Positions 17,503 to 26,264 of a stretch of 64,000 nt of DNA are shown in pieces. The DNA lies in contig JAFXFC010000015.1 of the NCBI GenBank assembly GCA_017513525.1, positions 62,001-126,000 of the forward strand, given 5' to 3'. The position numbers were made by a program, and so were the translations under genes. The number at the start of each line of letters is the position of its first letter. Position 1 is the first letter of the stretch. Source of the stretch: Clostridia bacterium (lineage in GTDB: Bacteria > Bacillota > Clostridia > Oscillospirales > Acutalibacteraceae). Under the pieces are notes generated by a model. The model was not told the origin of the DNA, ran no database searches, and was given only the letters and a program-made list of their open reading frames with translations.

Positions 17503-18543
17503 ATGAAAATGACATTCCGTTGGTACGGACCAAACGACAGCATTTCCCTCGAAAAAATAAAGCAGATTCCCGGCATGACAGGCGTTGTAACTGCAGTTTA
17601 TGACACTCCTGTCGGAAATGTATGGAGCAGAGAAACAATAGCCGCTCTTAAAAAGCAGTGTGATGAAGCAGGACTCGAAATGGAAGTTATCGAATCTGTT
17701 CCCGTACACGAGGATATTAAGCTCGGAAGAGGAAACCGTGATATTTATATTGAAAATTACTGCGAAAACATCAGAAGACTTGCTGAAGTCGGTGTAAAAT
17801 GTATCTGCTACAACTTTATGCCCGTTTTCGACTGGCTCAGAACCAATCTTAAGACAGTAGCTGCTGACGGTTCAAACAGCCTTTCTTATAATCACAAGGA
17901 AATAATGAGCCTTGACCCTAAGAACCTTTCGCTTCCCGGCTGGGATGAAAGCTATACTTCGGATGAGCTCAATGCTCTTCTTGAAAGCTACAAGGATATT
18001 TCTCACGAACAGCTTTTCGACAATCTCGTATATTTCCTCAAAAAGATAATCCCCGTTTGTAACGAGGTCGGAATAAACATGGCTATTCACCCTGATGATC
18101 CGCCGTGGGATGTTTTCGGACTTCCGAGAATAATCTCCTGTGCCGATGATTATGAGAGACTTTTTGCTGCAGTTCCCGATGACACAAACGGTATCACCTT
18201 CTGCACAGGTTCACTTGGTGCCGGAAGAGAAAATGACCTTATTAAAATGGCATACGATTATTCCAAGAGAAATAAGATTCATTTTGCACACATAAGAAAT
18301 ATCGCTTATTCAAATGAGCTCGATTTCAGAGAAACAGCACATCTCACAAAAGCAGGAAGCCTTGATATTTACGGCATAGTAAAGGCTCTCGTTGAGGGCG
18401 GTTTTACGGAATATGTGCGTCCCGACCACGGAAGAAACATCTGGGGCGAGCAGGGAAAACCCGGTTACGGACTTTTCGACAGAGCGCTCGGTGCTTGTTA
18501 TATAAACGGACTTTTTGAAGCTATAGAAAAAGGAGCAAAATAA
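17503..18543 (+). CDS. uxuA: Mannonate dehydratase
   Basis: A 346-residue cytoplasmic enzyme of the UxuA family that dehydrates D-mannonate to 2-keto-3-deoxygluconate using a divalent metal. The N-terminal FRWYGPNDSISLEKIKQIPG, the CYNFMPVFDW segment, the IHPDDPPW motif and the C-terminal PDHGR are typical of the family. It is 12 bases downstream of kdgK and one base upstream of the uxuB-like gene, so it is tightly coupled in the operon. Confidence 0.95.
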   Translation: MKMTFRWYGPNDSISLEKIKQIPGMTGVVTAVYDTPVGNVWSRETIAALKKQCDEAGLEMEVIESVPVHEDIKLGRGNRDIYIENYCENIRRLAEVGVKCICYNFMPVFDWLRTNLKTVAADGSNSLSYNHKEIMSLDPKNLSLPGWDESYTSDELNALLESYKDISHEQLFDNLVYFLKKIIPVCNEVGINMAIHPDDPPWDVFGLPRIISCADDYERLFAAVPDDTNGITFCTGSLGAGRENDLIKMAYDYSKRNKIHFAHIRNIAYSNELDFRETAHLTKAGSLDIYGIVKALVEGGFTEYVRPDHGRNIWGEQGKPGYGLFDRALGACYINGLFEAIEKGAK

Positions 18544-18544
18544 A

Positions 18545-19378
18545 ATGAAACTTCCCTTTAATGTTGATTTATCAGGCAAAATAGTAGCACTCACAGGTGC
18601 GGGCGGTGCTATAATCAGTCAGTTCGCTGAAGCTATGGCACTTTGCGGCGCAAAGGTAGCTCTTCTTGATATAAACTATGAAGCAGCAAAGGCAGTCGCT
18701 GACAGAATAGGCGAAAATGCAATTGCAATTGAAACCAACGCATTAAGTAAGGATTCTCTTAAAAATGCAAAAGCTGTTATTAACGAAAAGTTCGGAAAGG
18801 TCAATTTCCTTATAAACGGCGCCGGCGGAAATAATCCCAAGGCTACAACTGATAACGAATATATGACACCCGACATAGGCGAAGAAGTAAAAACCTTCTT
18901 TGATCTTGATGAAGCAGGTCTTAAATTCGTATTTGACCTTAATATCACATCTGCTTTTCTTACAACTCAGGTATTTGCAGAGGACATGCTCAAAACAGGC
19001 GGTAATATTATAAATATTTCTTCCATGAATGCATATCATCCTCTTACAAAAATACCCGCTTATTCTGCAGCAAAGGCAGGTATATCTAACTTTACAGAAT
19101 GGCTTGCAGTTCACTTTGCCCCTATGGGAATCCGCTGTAATGCTATAGCTCCCGGCTTCTTTGTAGGAAATCAGAACAGAGCGCTTCTTTTTGATAAGGA
19201 CGGCAATCCCACTCCCAGATCAAATAAAATTCTTGCAGGCACACCTATGGGCAGATTCGGTGATGTAAGTGAGCTTGTAGGCTCTCTTCTCTTCCTCAGC
19301 GATGATAATGCAAGCGGATTTATCACAGGTATCGTAATTCCCGTTGACGGCGGATTCAATGCCTACAGCGGCGTTTAA
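18545..19378 (+). CDS. uxuB: D-mannonate oxidoreductase (fructuronate reductase), SDR type
   Basis: A 277-residue short-chain dehydrogenase with the nucleotide-binding TGAGGAII (17-24), NGAGG (91-95), and catalytic Ser160, Tyr173 and Lys177 (YSAAK). Bacillota use an SDR protein of this size beside uxuA to reduce fructuronate to mannonate with NAD(P)H, as in Bacillus subtilis. It starts one base after the uxuA stop. The reaction is assigned from family size and context; uxaC, which would supply fructuronate, is not in the window. Confidence 0.85.
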   Translation: MKLPFNVDLSGKIVALTGAGGAIISQFAEAMALCGAKVALLDINYEAAKAVADRIGENAIAIETNALSKDSLKNAKAVINEKFGKVNFLINGAGGNNPKATTDNEYMTPDIGEEVKTFFDLDEAGLKFVFDLNITSAFLTTQVFAEDMLKTGGNIINISSMNAYHPLTKIPAYSAAKAGISNFTEWLAVHFAPMGIRCNAIAPGFFVGNQNRALLFDKDGNPTPRSNKILAGTPMGRFGDVSELVGSLLFLSDDNASGFITGIVIPVDGGFNAYSGV

Positions 19379-19390
19379 GAGGTAATATCT

Positions 19391-20002
19391 ATGAACACAA
19401 ATGAATTTATAAGTCAGTATAAGGTAGTTCCCGTAGTTGTATTTAATTCTCTTGACGAGGTTCGTCCGAAGCTCTCAGCTATGGTAAAGGGCGGTCTTCC
19501 CATTGCAGAAATTACCTACAGAACAGCATGTGCAGGTGAGGCTATAAAAATAGCTATTGAAGAATTCCCCGAAATGCTCGTTGGTGCAGGAACGGTCATC
19601 AATAAGGCTCAGGCTGAAGAAGCGATCGCTCTCGGTGCAAAGTTTATTGTATCCCCCGGTTTTTCCGAAGAAGTAGCAGCCTATTGTAATGAAAAAGAAA
19701 TTCCGTATCTTGGCGGTTGTGTAACACCCACAGAGGTTATGACAGCAATTTCCTACGGCTGTAAGATCATCAAATTCTTCCCCTGCTCAAATTACGGCGG
19801 ACTTCCCACAATGAAGGCACTTTCTGCCGCTTTCCCGCAGGTTACCTTCCTTCCTACAGGCGGTATTTCCGACACCAATCTCGCAGAATATCTTAAATGG
19901 GAAAAGATATTTGCCGTTGGCGGCAGCTGGATGATGAAGGGCTCTCCCGACGAAATTGCAGAAAAATGCAAAGAGGCTGTAGAAATAGCAAAAAGTGTTT
20001 GA
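19391..20002 (+). CDS. eda: KDPG / 2-keto-4-hydroxyglutarate aldolase
   Basis: A 203-residue class I aldolase that splits KDPG into pyruvate and glyceraldehyde-3-phosphate. Glu40 and Arg44 in AEITYRT, the GAGTV segment (65-69) and the Schiff-base Lys128 in IIKFFPC correspond to the known catalytic residues. It ends the operon and is followed within a few bases by a terminator. Together with kdgK it completes the lower half of the uronate route. Confidence 0.95.
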   Translation: MNTNEFISQYKVVPVVVFNSLDEVRPKLSAMVKGGLPIAEITYRTACAGEAIKIAIEEFPEMLVGAGTVINKAQAEEAIALGAKFIVSPGFSEEVAAYCNEKEIPYLGGCVTPTEVMTAISYGCKIIKFFPCSNYGGLPTMKALSAAFPQVTFLPTGGISDTNLAEYLKWEKIFAVGGSWMMKGSPDEIAEKCKEAVEIAKSV

Positions 20003-20005
20003 TAC

Positions 20006-20045
20006 AAAAAAAGGAACTTGCTCAAAAAAAGCAAGTTCCTTTTTT
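20006..20045. terminator. Bidirectional terminator between eda and the TM2 gene
   Basis: AAAAAAAGGAACTTGC and GCAAGTTCCTTTTTT form a long stem around a short A-rich loop. It has T runs on both strands and so can serve both converging genes. Confidence 0.9.
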
Positions 20046-20052
20046 ATATAAT

Positions 20053-21333
20053 TTAACTTATTACGTATTTGTCAAATATTAGTTTTAACATATCAAGCAA
20101 AGCTATCAAAGAACTGATACCTGTCCAGCAAAGTAAGAGCTTTATGATACCTTTTTTTGTTTCGCCCATCATAAAATTATGAATACCAAAGTTGCCGAAA
20201 AGAAGACATACAATTACAAGCATCCATTTTCTGGATTTATATTCTGCTGCTTTTGCAGCCGCTTGCTCTCTTTCTTTTTCTTGCTGAATATGTTTTTCAT
20301 GTTCTTCCTTTGCCTTCTGTTCTTTTTGTTCTTCTTCAATTTTTTGTAATTCTTCTTCAATCTCCTGATAATATTTATCGGGAACACCTGCATCCTTAAG
20401 GTCACCTATAGGAAGGTCAAGAACTGAAAAAAACTTAAAGTAAGCTTTGAATACATCCTTCACATTTTCATCACACATCGGTGCATCCGTAAAAACGGAA
20501 TTATTCTTTATAAGCTTTGCCAAAGACCACGAGGGGTCAAATGAGTATTTATAATAGTGTGACAACTCATAAACAGGACATTCTTTACTGAGCTTTTCAA
20601 CTTCATCTCTATCAAGAGAATATCCGAAGCCCTGACGCTGATTCCAACCTTTTCTCTGCTCAAATCTTGCTTCCTGAACTCTTTTAGCATGAGCCTGTTT
20701 GTTCTGTGCTTCATAATAAGGCTTCATCGCTTCCCTCAGCAGAACTTCATGCAATGCCGCAAACTTCAAGGACGGATAATCTTTTCCTACTTCCGATATT
20801 ATTTCTTCGGGAATTCCGTAAATTGAATTATTGTATACTTCGCCGTCATTATCTGAAAGCACCATATTAAAAATATCACTGACCATATACAAGCGATGAT
20901 TTCGATTTGCTATAAAGCCGGCTGCTGCATTGTAAGTATCAACAACTTTCTTAAAAGAAGCCACATAGCTTTCGACAAGGTCTTTTTTCAGGTATTCTGC
21001 GTATACTGCCTGAAATTTCTGATAGTCTTCTTTTCTACTTTCATCAATTATCTTCGCGGCTGCATCTAAATTTTCAGATACCTGTGCCGTTATCATTCTG
21101 CCGTCTTGAGTTGACAGACCAAAAATAGTATAGTCATTTGAAACAACTCTTGACTTTCCGAACCATCCGCAGGGAGATTCGGGATGAAGATCAATAAGCT
21201 CTTCAAAAACCTGTAAAGCCTTTTCCCATTTCTCAAGTTTCATAAATGCAAGTCCGCGGTCGACCGCAGACTGAATCTCAGCATTACCCGAAAGGTCTTT
21301 GCCGAGATAATCAAGATCAAATAACTCTTTCAT
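20053..21333 (-). CDS. TPR-type protein with coiled coil and C-terminal TM2 domain
   Basis: A 426-residue protein. The first 60 residues resemble a tetratricopeptide unit (GLAFMKLEKWEKALQVFEELIDLHPE). A long helical middle region follows, then a charged coiled coil at about 325-365 rich in Glu, Lys and Gln, and a TM2 domain at about 370-426 with two membrane helices (ICLL-FGNFGIHNFMMG and the following helix). The soluble part should face the cytoplasm. No catalytic motif is visible; a scaffold role is plausible. The ATG follows AAGGAGG and a strong promoter. Confidence 0.75.
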   Translation of the reverse strand: MKELFDLDYLGKDLSGNAEIQSAVDRGLAFMKLEKWEKALQVFEELIDLHPESPCGWFGKSRVVSNDYTIFGLSTQDGRMITAQVSENLDAAAKIIDESRKEDYQKFQAVYAEYLKKDLVESYVASFKKVVDTYNAAAGFIANRNHRLYMVSDIFNMVLSDNDGEVYNNSIYGIPEEIISEVGKDYPSLKFAALHEVLLREAMKPYYEAQNKQAHAKRVQEARFEQRKGWNQRQGFGYSLDRDEVEKLSKECPVYELSHYYKYSFDPSWSLAKLIKNNSVFTDAPMCDENVKDVFKAYFKFFSVLDLPIGDLKDAGVPDKYYQEIEEELQKIEEEQKEQKAKEEHEKHIQQEKEREQAAAKAAEYKSRKWMLVIVCLLFGNFGIHNFMMGETKKGIIKLLLCWTGISSLIALLDMLKLIFDKYVIS

Positions 21334-21363
21334 AAAATAAGCATCCTCCTTATTTTTGTATAA

Positions 21364-21392
21364 ATTATACTCTATATATAGACAATTGTCAA
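21364..21392 (-). promoter_or_regulatory. Strong sigma-A promoter for the TM2 gene
   Basis: On the minus strand TTGACA (21387-21392) and TATAAT (21364-21369) are exactly 17 bases apart, about 30 bases upstream of the ATG. Confidence 0.85.
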
Positions 21393-21464
21393 CTTAAGGA
21401 GTATATTTGCTTATTTTTTATCTAATTTGATTATATGCAAGCTTCCGTGTTATGCAAAATGCCA

Positions 21465-21496
21465 CAAAAAAAGAGCTGTTTAGAAACAAACAGCTC
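21465..21496 (-). terminator. Terminator of the small XRE gene
   Basis: GAGCTGTTT (21473-21481) and AAACAGCTC (21488-21496) form a nine-base-pair stem, followed on the minus strand by TTTTTTT. Confidence 0.85.
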
Positions 21497-21515
21497 AAAA
21501 AAATACAGCAAACTA

Positions 21516-21716
21516 TTAGTCTTTTGTATATTTGATAATATCCGTGATATCGCAGTCCAGAATATTGCATAAATCATTCAGCGTTGCAGTAGTCATAGGT
21601 TTATTGTGCTTTATGCGATCAAGCAGACTCCTGCTTAAACCGTATTGATTTATCAACTTGTATGTTGAAATATTTTTTTCCTTTATGGTTTTATAAAACG
21701 GGGCAAAACTAATCAT
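21516..21716 (-). CDS. Small XRE-family transcriptional regulator
   Basis: A 66-residue protein that is essentially one Cro/CI-type helix-turn-helix domain. The pattern TYKLINQYGLSRSLLDRIKHNKP is followed by TTATLNDLCNILDCDITDIIKY, typical of short YozG-like regulators. ATG 21716 lies eight bases after AAGGA and is chosen over a longer frame that begins inside the promoter. It is divergent from the 41-residue Cys-rich gene, with overlapping promoters, so it probably controls itself and that gene. Confidence 0.85.
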   Translation of the reverse strand: MISFAPFYKTIKEKNISTYKLINQYGLSRSLLDRIKHNKPMTTATLNDLCNILDCDITDIIKYTKD

Positions 21717-21738
21717 ACAAAAAATCCTTACGCTTAAA

Positions 21739-21825
21739 TATGGTATACTTCTATATTGAATATTATAAAATATGCCATATGTATTGACAATTCTCCATAA
21801 ATAGTGTATTGTCTTTTTATGGAGT
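21739..21825. promoter_or_regulatory. Overlapping divergent promoters with candidate operators
   Basis: The minus promoter for the XRE gene is TTGTCA (21785-21790) with TATAAT (21762-21767), spacer 17. The plus promoter is TTGACA (21784-21789) with TATTGT (21807-21812), spacer 17. The two -35 boxes overlap. TATGGTATA (21739-21747) and the inverted copy TATGCCATA (21771-21779) flank the minus -10. An exact inverted repeat CTCCATAAA/TTTATGGAG (21793-21801 and 21817-21825) surrounds the plus -10. These are candidate binding sites for the small XRE protein. Confidence 0.65.
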
Positions 21826-21870
21826 ATATGCAATTTGATTTACTCGGATTTTATAAATGGAGGATTTATT

Positions 21871-21996
21871 ATGCGTCGTTGTCTTTGGTGTTTCTATTTT
21901 TGTAAACGGAACGGTATTCCATGGTGTGCCTACCACAATTATTCCACAAATGAAAGCGGTGGAACATCTTGCTCTGCATTCAAAGCAAAGAATTGA
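21871..21996 (+). CDS. 41-residue Cys-rich small protein
   Basis: The ORF begins at ATG 21871, seven bases after TGGAGGA, and ends with TGA at 21994-21996. The 41-residue product has five cysteines (4, 7, 11, 19, 34), three of them in a CLWCFYFC cluster, and basic and aromatic residues. The C-x2-C-x3-C start and later cysteines suggest metal binding or disulphides. No signal peptide is visible. It has its own promoter and a terminator directly after the stop, and sits opposite an XRE regulator. I do not recognise the family. Confidence 0.65.
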   Translation: MRRCLWCFYFCKRNGIPWCAYHNYSTNESGGTSCSAFKAKN

Positions 21997-22005
21997 ATAA
22001 ATAAC

Positions 22006-22040
22006 AAAAGCAACCTCTTTGCACGAGGTTGCTTTTATTA
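22006..22040 (+). terminator. Terminator of the 41-residue gene
   Basis: AGCAACCTC and GAGGTTGCT form a nine-base-pair stem around TTTGCAC, followed by TTTATTATT. Confidence 0.85.
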
Positions 22041-22062
22041 TTCATCAAAATTTTCTTATTTA

Positions 22063-22413
22063 TCAAGCTGTAGCTCTTGTAAGAGTCAGAACTGAACCGT
22101 CTGCCTTTGTGAGTGTAAGAGTGTCACCCTTAAGCTCAAATGTGTAAACAACGGGATCATAAAGCTCTGAATCAACGGTAAGATTCTTATCACTTATTGA
22201 CCAGGTCATGTTAATATCAAATAAACCTGTAAGCTCTCCGGGCACTGTTCCTGTTCCGTCTGCATTGAAAACAAACTTTTTCTCTGTAACAACAGAAAGA
22301 ACTGTTTCAGTGTAAGTCCATGTACCTGTGATTTTTTCCTCTACGGGTGTGCATGCGGCAAATGCTGTTACAAGAACGATAAGAACAAGAGCAATACTTA
22401 ATGCTTTTTTCAT
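22063..22413 (-). CDS. Small lipoprotein with beta-rich domain
   Basis: A 116-residue protein with a typical lipoprotein signal (two lysines, hydrophobic core, then AFAAC with Cys at about 20), so it should be anchored on the outside of the membrane. The mature part (GTWTYTE, FVFNADGTGTV, TWSISDKNLTV, YTFELKGDTLTLT) looks like the small beta-barrel domain seen in many Clostridia lipoproteins (DUF5640/lipocalin-like). It has its own promoter and lies just downstream of the ABC exporter genes on the same strand. Ligand and role are unknown. Confidence 0.75.
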   Translation of the reverse strand: MKKALSIALVLIVLVTAFAACTPVEEKITGTWTYTETVLSVVTEKKFVFNADGTGTVPGELTGLFDINMTWSISDKNLTVDSELYDPVVYTFELKGDTLTLTKADGSVLTLTRATA

Positions 22414-22448
22414 ATCAGAGTCTCCTTTCTGTAAATTAATACATATAT

Positions 22449-22477
22449 ATTATATTAGAAAATTTTTGCTAAATCAA
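22449..22477 (-). promoter_or_regulatory. Promoter of the lipoprotein gene
   Basis: On the minus strand TTGATT (22472-22477) and TATAAT (22449-22454) are 17 bases apart. The -35 box overlaps the stop of the ABC gene. Confidence 0.75.
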
Positions 22478-24285
22478 TCTTTTTTTGCATTTTGCTGTTC
22501 ATTATATTTTTCTGCCTGAAGACGGAACATGTATGCGTATTTACCGTCAATTTCCATAAGCTTTTCATGAGAGCCGTGTTCAACTATCTCACCGTTTTCA
22601 AGCATATATATTTCATCTGCCATAACAGTAGTGGAAAGACGGTGTGAAATAAATATAACCGTTTTATCCTCAGAAGCCTTACTCATAGAGTGATTAAGAG
22701 AATATTCTGCAACGGGGTCGAGATTTGCACTGGGCTCGTCAAGTATTGCAAAGGGGCAGTCCTTATAAAATGCTCTCGCAATTGCTATCTTCTGTGCTTC
22801 ACCGCCTGAAAGAGATACACCGTTCTCATCAAACTCTCTTAAAAGAATACTGTCAGTATCTTCGGGGAGCTCTCTGTCAAAGCTTGAAGCCTTAAGTGCC
22901 TTTTTTACATTTTCTTTATCGGGGGTATCATTCATTGAAACATTTTCACCAAGTGTTGCACCGAAAAGGGAAAAATCCTGAAAAACAGCGGCAAAATTCT
23001 CATGGTATGATTTTATATCCCAATCTCTGATATCAATACCGTTTACCGTGATCCTGCCTTCTGTTACATCATATAACCGCAACAACAGATTTGTAAGTGT
23101 AGTCTTTCCTGCTCCGTTATAGCCAACAAGAGCTATCTTTTTATAGGGGGATATTTCAAGATTTATGTTTTTAAGCACTTTCTTTTCGGTACCGGGGTAA
23201 GCAAAAGATACATTTTCAAATTTTATTGTAACGGGCTTATTGAAAACGGTTTTTACATCCCCTGAAAGTATCTTTTCCTTTGCATTCATAAATCTCTTGA
23301 ATTTTTCCACATAAAGACCGTTTTCACGGATACTTATTGCAAACCAGCTTGTAATTGCAAAAACACTGTTACTGATAGAAGCGGCTCCGTTAAAGGTTGC
23401 CGCAAAATCCCCCATACCTATCTCTTTAGTAACTATAGCCTTATATCCCATAAAAATAGTTATGCCGAGATATATAAGCATTGTCATGGGAAGAGATTCC
23501 TGACAAAAATACAGCTTCCACTGCTTTGAAAGATACGGAGAAATAGTAAAAATTCTGTCAAAAATATTTTTATTATATCTTGCTTCTATCATTTTTCCCG
23601 CACCGGAAAGTCTTAACTCCTTCGCATAGTCCTGAAGATAGAAAACGCGGCAGAAATAGAGATTTTTTCGATCAAGCGGAGTCATGGCCTCGGTTCTCTC
23701 AACATTTACCTTTGCAATTTTTCTTCCTATAGGTGTCATAATTGCAACACAAAGTGCAACAAAAACAAGGCACATCGGGTCAATTGTAATAATAACGGTT
23801 CCGATAGTAAGCACACCCGCTATATTTGTAAGAATATCCTGTGTGTTGGATAAAACAGCCTGTGCCCTGTCATTCATTGAAGTCATGGCAAGAACTAAGT
23901 CATTATAATATTCGGGGTTATCGTATGCCTCAAAATCCATTTTAGCGGCTTTTTCATAAATAGTCTTATAAAGACTGAAATACAGCTTCTCTTTTTGCTT
24001 CGGCATTGATACTTCATAAAACAACGTTGTAAGCAGATTGCCGATAATAATAAACAAAACAAAACCGATTAAAGCAATAAATATTCTGTGATAATCCTTA
24101 CCTTCACTCACTACATCTATAATATATTTGAGAAGCACAACATTTGTGAGTGTCCAGGGAAGAGTTGCGAGAACATCAAAAAACAGATATCCGAAAAGCA
24201 TGAAAGGAGTATGCTTTCCGATAAATCTCAGCATATAAATATAGTTTCTTAAAGCATTCGATTTTTCTTTTTTATTATTCTTCAT
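22474..24285 (-). CDS. ABC exporter subunit, fused membrane and ATPase domains
   Basis: A protein of about 603 residues with six membrane helices (about 1-330) and an ATPase domain containing Walker A GYNGAGKTT, signature SLSGGEAQK, Walker B FAILDEPSANLDP and switch His in FISHRLS. This is a half-transporter of the MsbA/LmrA type. ATG 24285 follows AAGGAGG; the longer frame to 24336 runs into the upstream gene. It overlaps the 24275-26101 gene by 11 bases, so the two probably form a heterodimer. The exported substrate is unknown; peptides or drugs are common. Confidence 0.9.
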   Translation of the reverse strand: MKNNKKEKSNALRNYIYMLRFIGKHTPFMLFGYLFFDVLATLPWTLTNVVLLKYIIDVVSEGKDYHRIFIALIGFVLFIIIGNLLTTLFYEVSMPKQKEKLYFSLYKTIYEKAAKMDFEAYDNPEYYNDLVLAMTSMNDRAQAVLSNTQDILTNIAGVLTIGTVIITIDPMCLVFVALCVAIMTPIGRKIAKVNVERTEAMTPLDRKNLYFCRVFYLQDYAKELRLSGAGKMIEARYNKNIFDRIFTISPYLSKQWKLYFCQESLPMTMLIYLGITIFMGYKAIVTKEIGMGDFAATFNGAASISNSVFAITSWFAISIRENGLYVEKFKRFMNAKEKILSGDVKTVFNKPVTIKFENVSFAYPGTEKKVLKNINLEISPYKKIALVGYNGAGKTTLTNLLLRLYDVTEGRITVNGIDIRDWDIKSYHENFAAVFQDFSLFGATLGENVSMNDTPDKENVKKALKASSFDRELPEDTDSILLREFDENGVSLSGGEAQKIAIARAFYKDCPFAILDEPSANLDPVAEYSLNHSMSKASEDKTVIFISHRLSTTVMADEIYMLENGEIVEHGSHEKLMEIDGKYAYMFRLQAEKYNEQQNAKKD

Positions 24286-26101
24286 CTTCCCCCACCTCCT
24301 TGTAGCCTGATGCCTGAAGGGTGAACATTTCGGCATATTCTCCGCCTTTACTCATTAGTTCCTCATGAGTACCGACTTCACTCAATTCACCTTTTGAAAA
24401 TACGAGTATCTTATCGGAGCGTGTAGCACTTGAAAGGCGGTGTGAAATGTAAATTACGGTCTTTCCCTTTGTACCGGAAATGAGAGCATCATACATTTTG
24501 CTTTCTGCTACAGGGTCAAGTGCAGATGAAGGTTCGTCAAGAACCGCGATATCAAAGTCCCTTGCAAAAAGACGGGAAATAGTGACCTTCTGCGTTTCAC
24601 CGCCCGAAAGAAGAACGCCCTCGCTGTCAAATTCCTTTGTAAGAAGAGTATTTTCCTTATTGGCAAGACCTGAGATCTTCTCATATACACCTGCCATCTT
24701 TAACGCATTAACGGCTATATCGGCATTTTCTTCGGTGACTTCCTCGGTCAATACATTTTCCGAAACCGTCATTGCAAATACTCTGTAATCCTGAAATACG
24801 CTTGCAAATTTCTCACGGTAGGCTAAAAGCTCATAGTCTTTAATATTTCTGCCGTTATAAAGTATCTCACCCTCTGTTACATCATAAAGACGCATTAAAA
24901 GCTTGGAAAGAGTGGTTTTTCCTGCTCCGTTATGTCCTACAACGGCAACAGTCTGTCCTTTTTCTATCTTAAAAGAAATATTTTTAAGAATATCTTTTCC
25001 GTCTTCTTTATATCTGAAAGAAACATTTCTGAATTCAAGACTCTGGAAGTCATCCACATCAAAACCGCCGCCCTGAATTTTCGGCTCATATTCAAGAAAA
25101 TCTCTTAAATTCTGTACCCATAAGCAATGCTTTTGCTGCATTGCAAAATAATGTGCCAAATGATTGAGCTTATTTCTGCAGGTAGTAATTGCAGATATAA
25201 GCACCGAAAATTCGGAAATCGGCAGATTTTCAAGAACTATCAGTCTGTAACAGCCGTAAATGAGACCGCCTGCAACGGGAATTATCTCTCCGAAATAATC
25301 TGAAATACATTCGAGCAGAGCTATTTTCCAGCCGTATTTTTTTATTACTTCAATGTTCTTTTTTATTGCACTGCGAAATCTTCTGTCCATTACGACAAAT
25401 ATATTTGTTGTTTTAATCTCTTTTGCAAAATCCTTTAAGAGAATTGTTCTTCTGATATAATCCTTTTGTCTTTCAAAAGGTGTCATATCCTTTTCTTTTT
25501 CAAGCTCAACATTATTTTTAATAACCCTGAACGCAATAACAACAACAGGGCATACAATAAACACAAGTAAAAACGGGTCTATTGAAATGAGATAAATAAC
25601 AAGGAAAATAAAGCTTATAAGAGAACCGATAGTCCAGGCAGAGCCTTCAATAATTCTCTTGAAGCCGCCCTTATCAACGACCCATGTAGCACGGTTATAT
25701 TTATCAAAAAAGTCGGGGTCCTCATAGCATCCAAGCTCTACCTGCTGCGCCTTTTTAAATATAAGGCTGTTTATGTAGCTTTCACATTTTATCTCAAATT
25801 TTATTCTGACGGTATAAACATCCACATAACCTATAAGATCAATTAACAGCTTTCCTAAAACTATAAGACCCATTCTTATTGCAAAGTCAGTGAATGTGCC
25901 GTTCCCCTCAATAATTGAAAGTGCCGTTTCAAGAAAAATAACATTTATGACAACAGAATAATATACATTTTCCGCAATATAAGAAAAATAAATTATAAGA
26001 AGCGACAAAGGTGCACACTTAAAGGCACAGCCGAGCATAAAGGCTGTATTTTTAAGTATATGCGCCTTTTGCTTTATTTTTTTCGTTCTTTCTTTTTTCA
26101 T
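24275..26101 (-). CDS. ABC exporter subunit, fused membrane and ATPase domains
   Basis: A 608-residue half-transporter with an N-terminal six-helix membrane domain and a C-terminal ATPase domain carrying Walker A GHNGAGKTT, signature LLSGGETQK, Walker B IAVLDEPSSALDP and YISHRLS. Both subunits of the pair retain full catalytic motifs. It is the first gene of the exporter operon and is transcribed away from the BlaI/BlaR1-like genes, separated by 163 bases that hold promoters for both directions. The context suggests an envelope-stress or antimicrobial export role, which is inference. Confidence 0.9.
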   Translation of the reverse strand: MKKERTKKIKQKAHILKNTAFMLGCAFKCAPLSLLIIYFSYIAENVYYSVVINVIFLETALSIIEGNGTFTDFAIRMGLIVLGKLLIDLIGYVDVYTVRIKFEIKCESYINSLIFKKAQQVELGCYEDPDFFDKYNRATWVVDKGGFKRIIEGSAWTIGSLISFIFLVIYLISIDPFLLVFIVCPVVVIAFRVIKNNVELEKEKDMTPFERQKDYIRRTILLKDFAKEIKTTNIFVVMDRRFRSAIKKNIEVIKKYGWKIALLECISDYFGEIIPVAGGLIYGCYRLIVLENLPISEFSVLISAITTCRNKLNHLAHYFAMQQKHCLWVQNLRDFLEYEPKIQGGGFDVDDFQSLEFRNVSFRYKEDGKDILKNISFKIEKGQTVAVVGHNGAGKTTLSKLLMRLYDVTEGEILYNGRNIKDYELLAYREKFASVFQDYRVFAMTVSENVLTEEVTEENADIAVNALKMAGVYEKISGLANKENTLLTKEFDSEGVLLSGGETQKVTISRLFARDFDIAVLDEPSSALDPVAESKMYDALISGTKGKTVIYISHRLSSATRSDKILVFSKGELSEVGTHEELMSKGGEYAEMFTLQASGYKEVGEDEE

Positions 26102-26131
26102 CGTTTTATCTCCGCTTAATTTATGTAATAA

Positions 26132-26160
26132 ATACTATAATAAAACTCAAAAATTGTCAA
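26132..26160 (-). promoter_or_regulatory. Promoter of the ABC exporter operon
   Basis: On the minus strand TTGACA (26155-26160) and TAGTAT (26132-26137) are 17 bases apart. The BlaI-type operators lie about 55 bases upstream, so direct repression of this promoter is possible but not evident. Confidence 0.7.
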
Positions 26161-26200
26161 TCAACATACTAAAAAATGCTTAATAAAACGCAGAAATGTC

Positions 26201-26252
26201 TTGACAAATTGTTCCTACAATTGTAGTATAATATTAGATACTACAATTGTAG
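26201..26252 (+). promoter_or_regulatory. Promoter with two BlaI/MecI-type operators
   Basis: The -35 box is TTGACA (26201-26206), with -10 TAGTAT (26224-26229, spacer 17) or TATAAT (26227-26232). Two identical palindromes CTACAATTGTAG lie at 26215-26226 and 26241-26252, 26 bases centre to centre. They contain the TACA/TGTA core typical of BlaI/MecI sites and flank the -10, so repressor dimers would block initiation. Confidence 0.85.
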
Positions 26253-26264
26253 GAGGGATATAAA

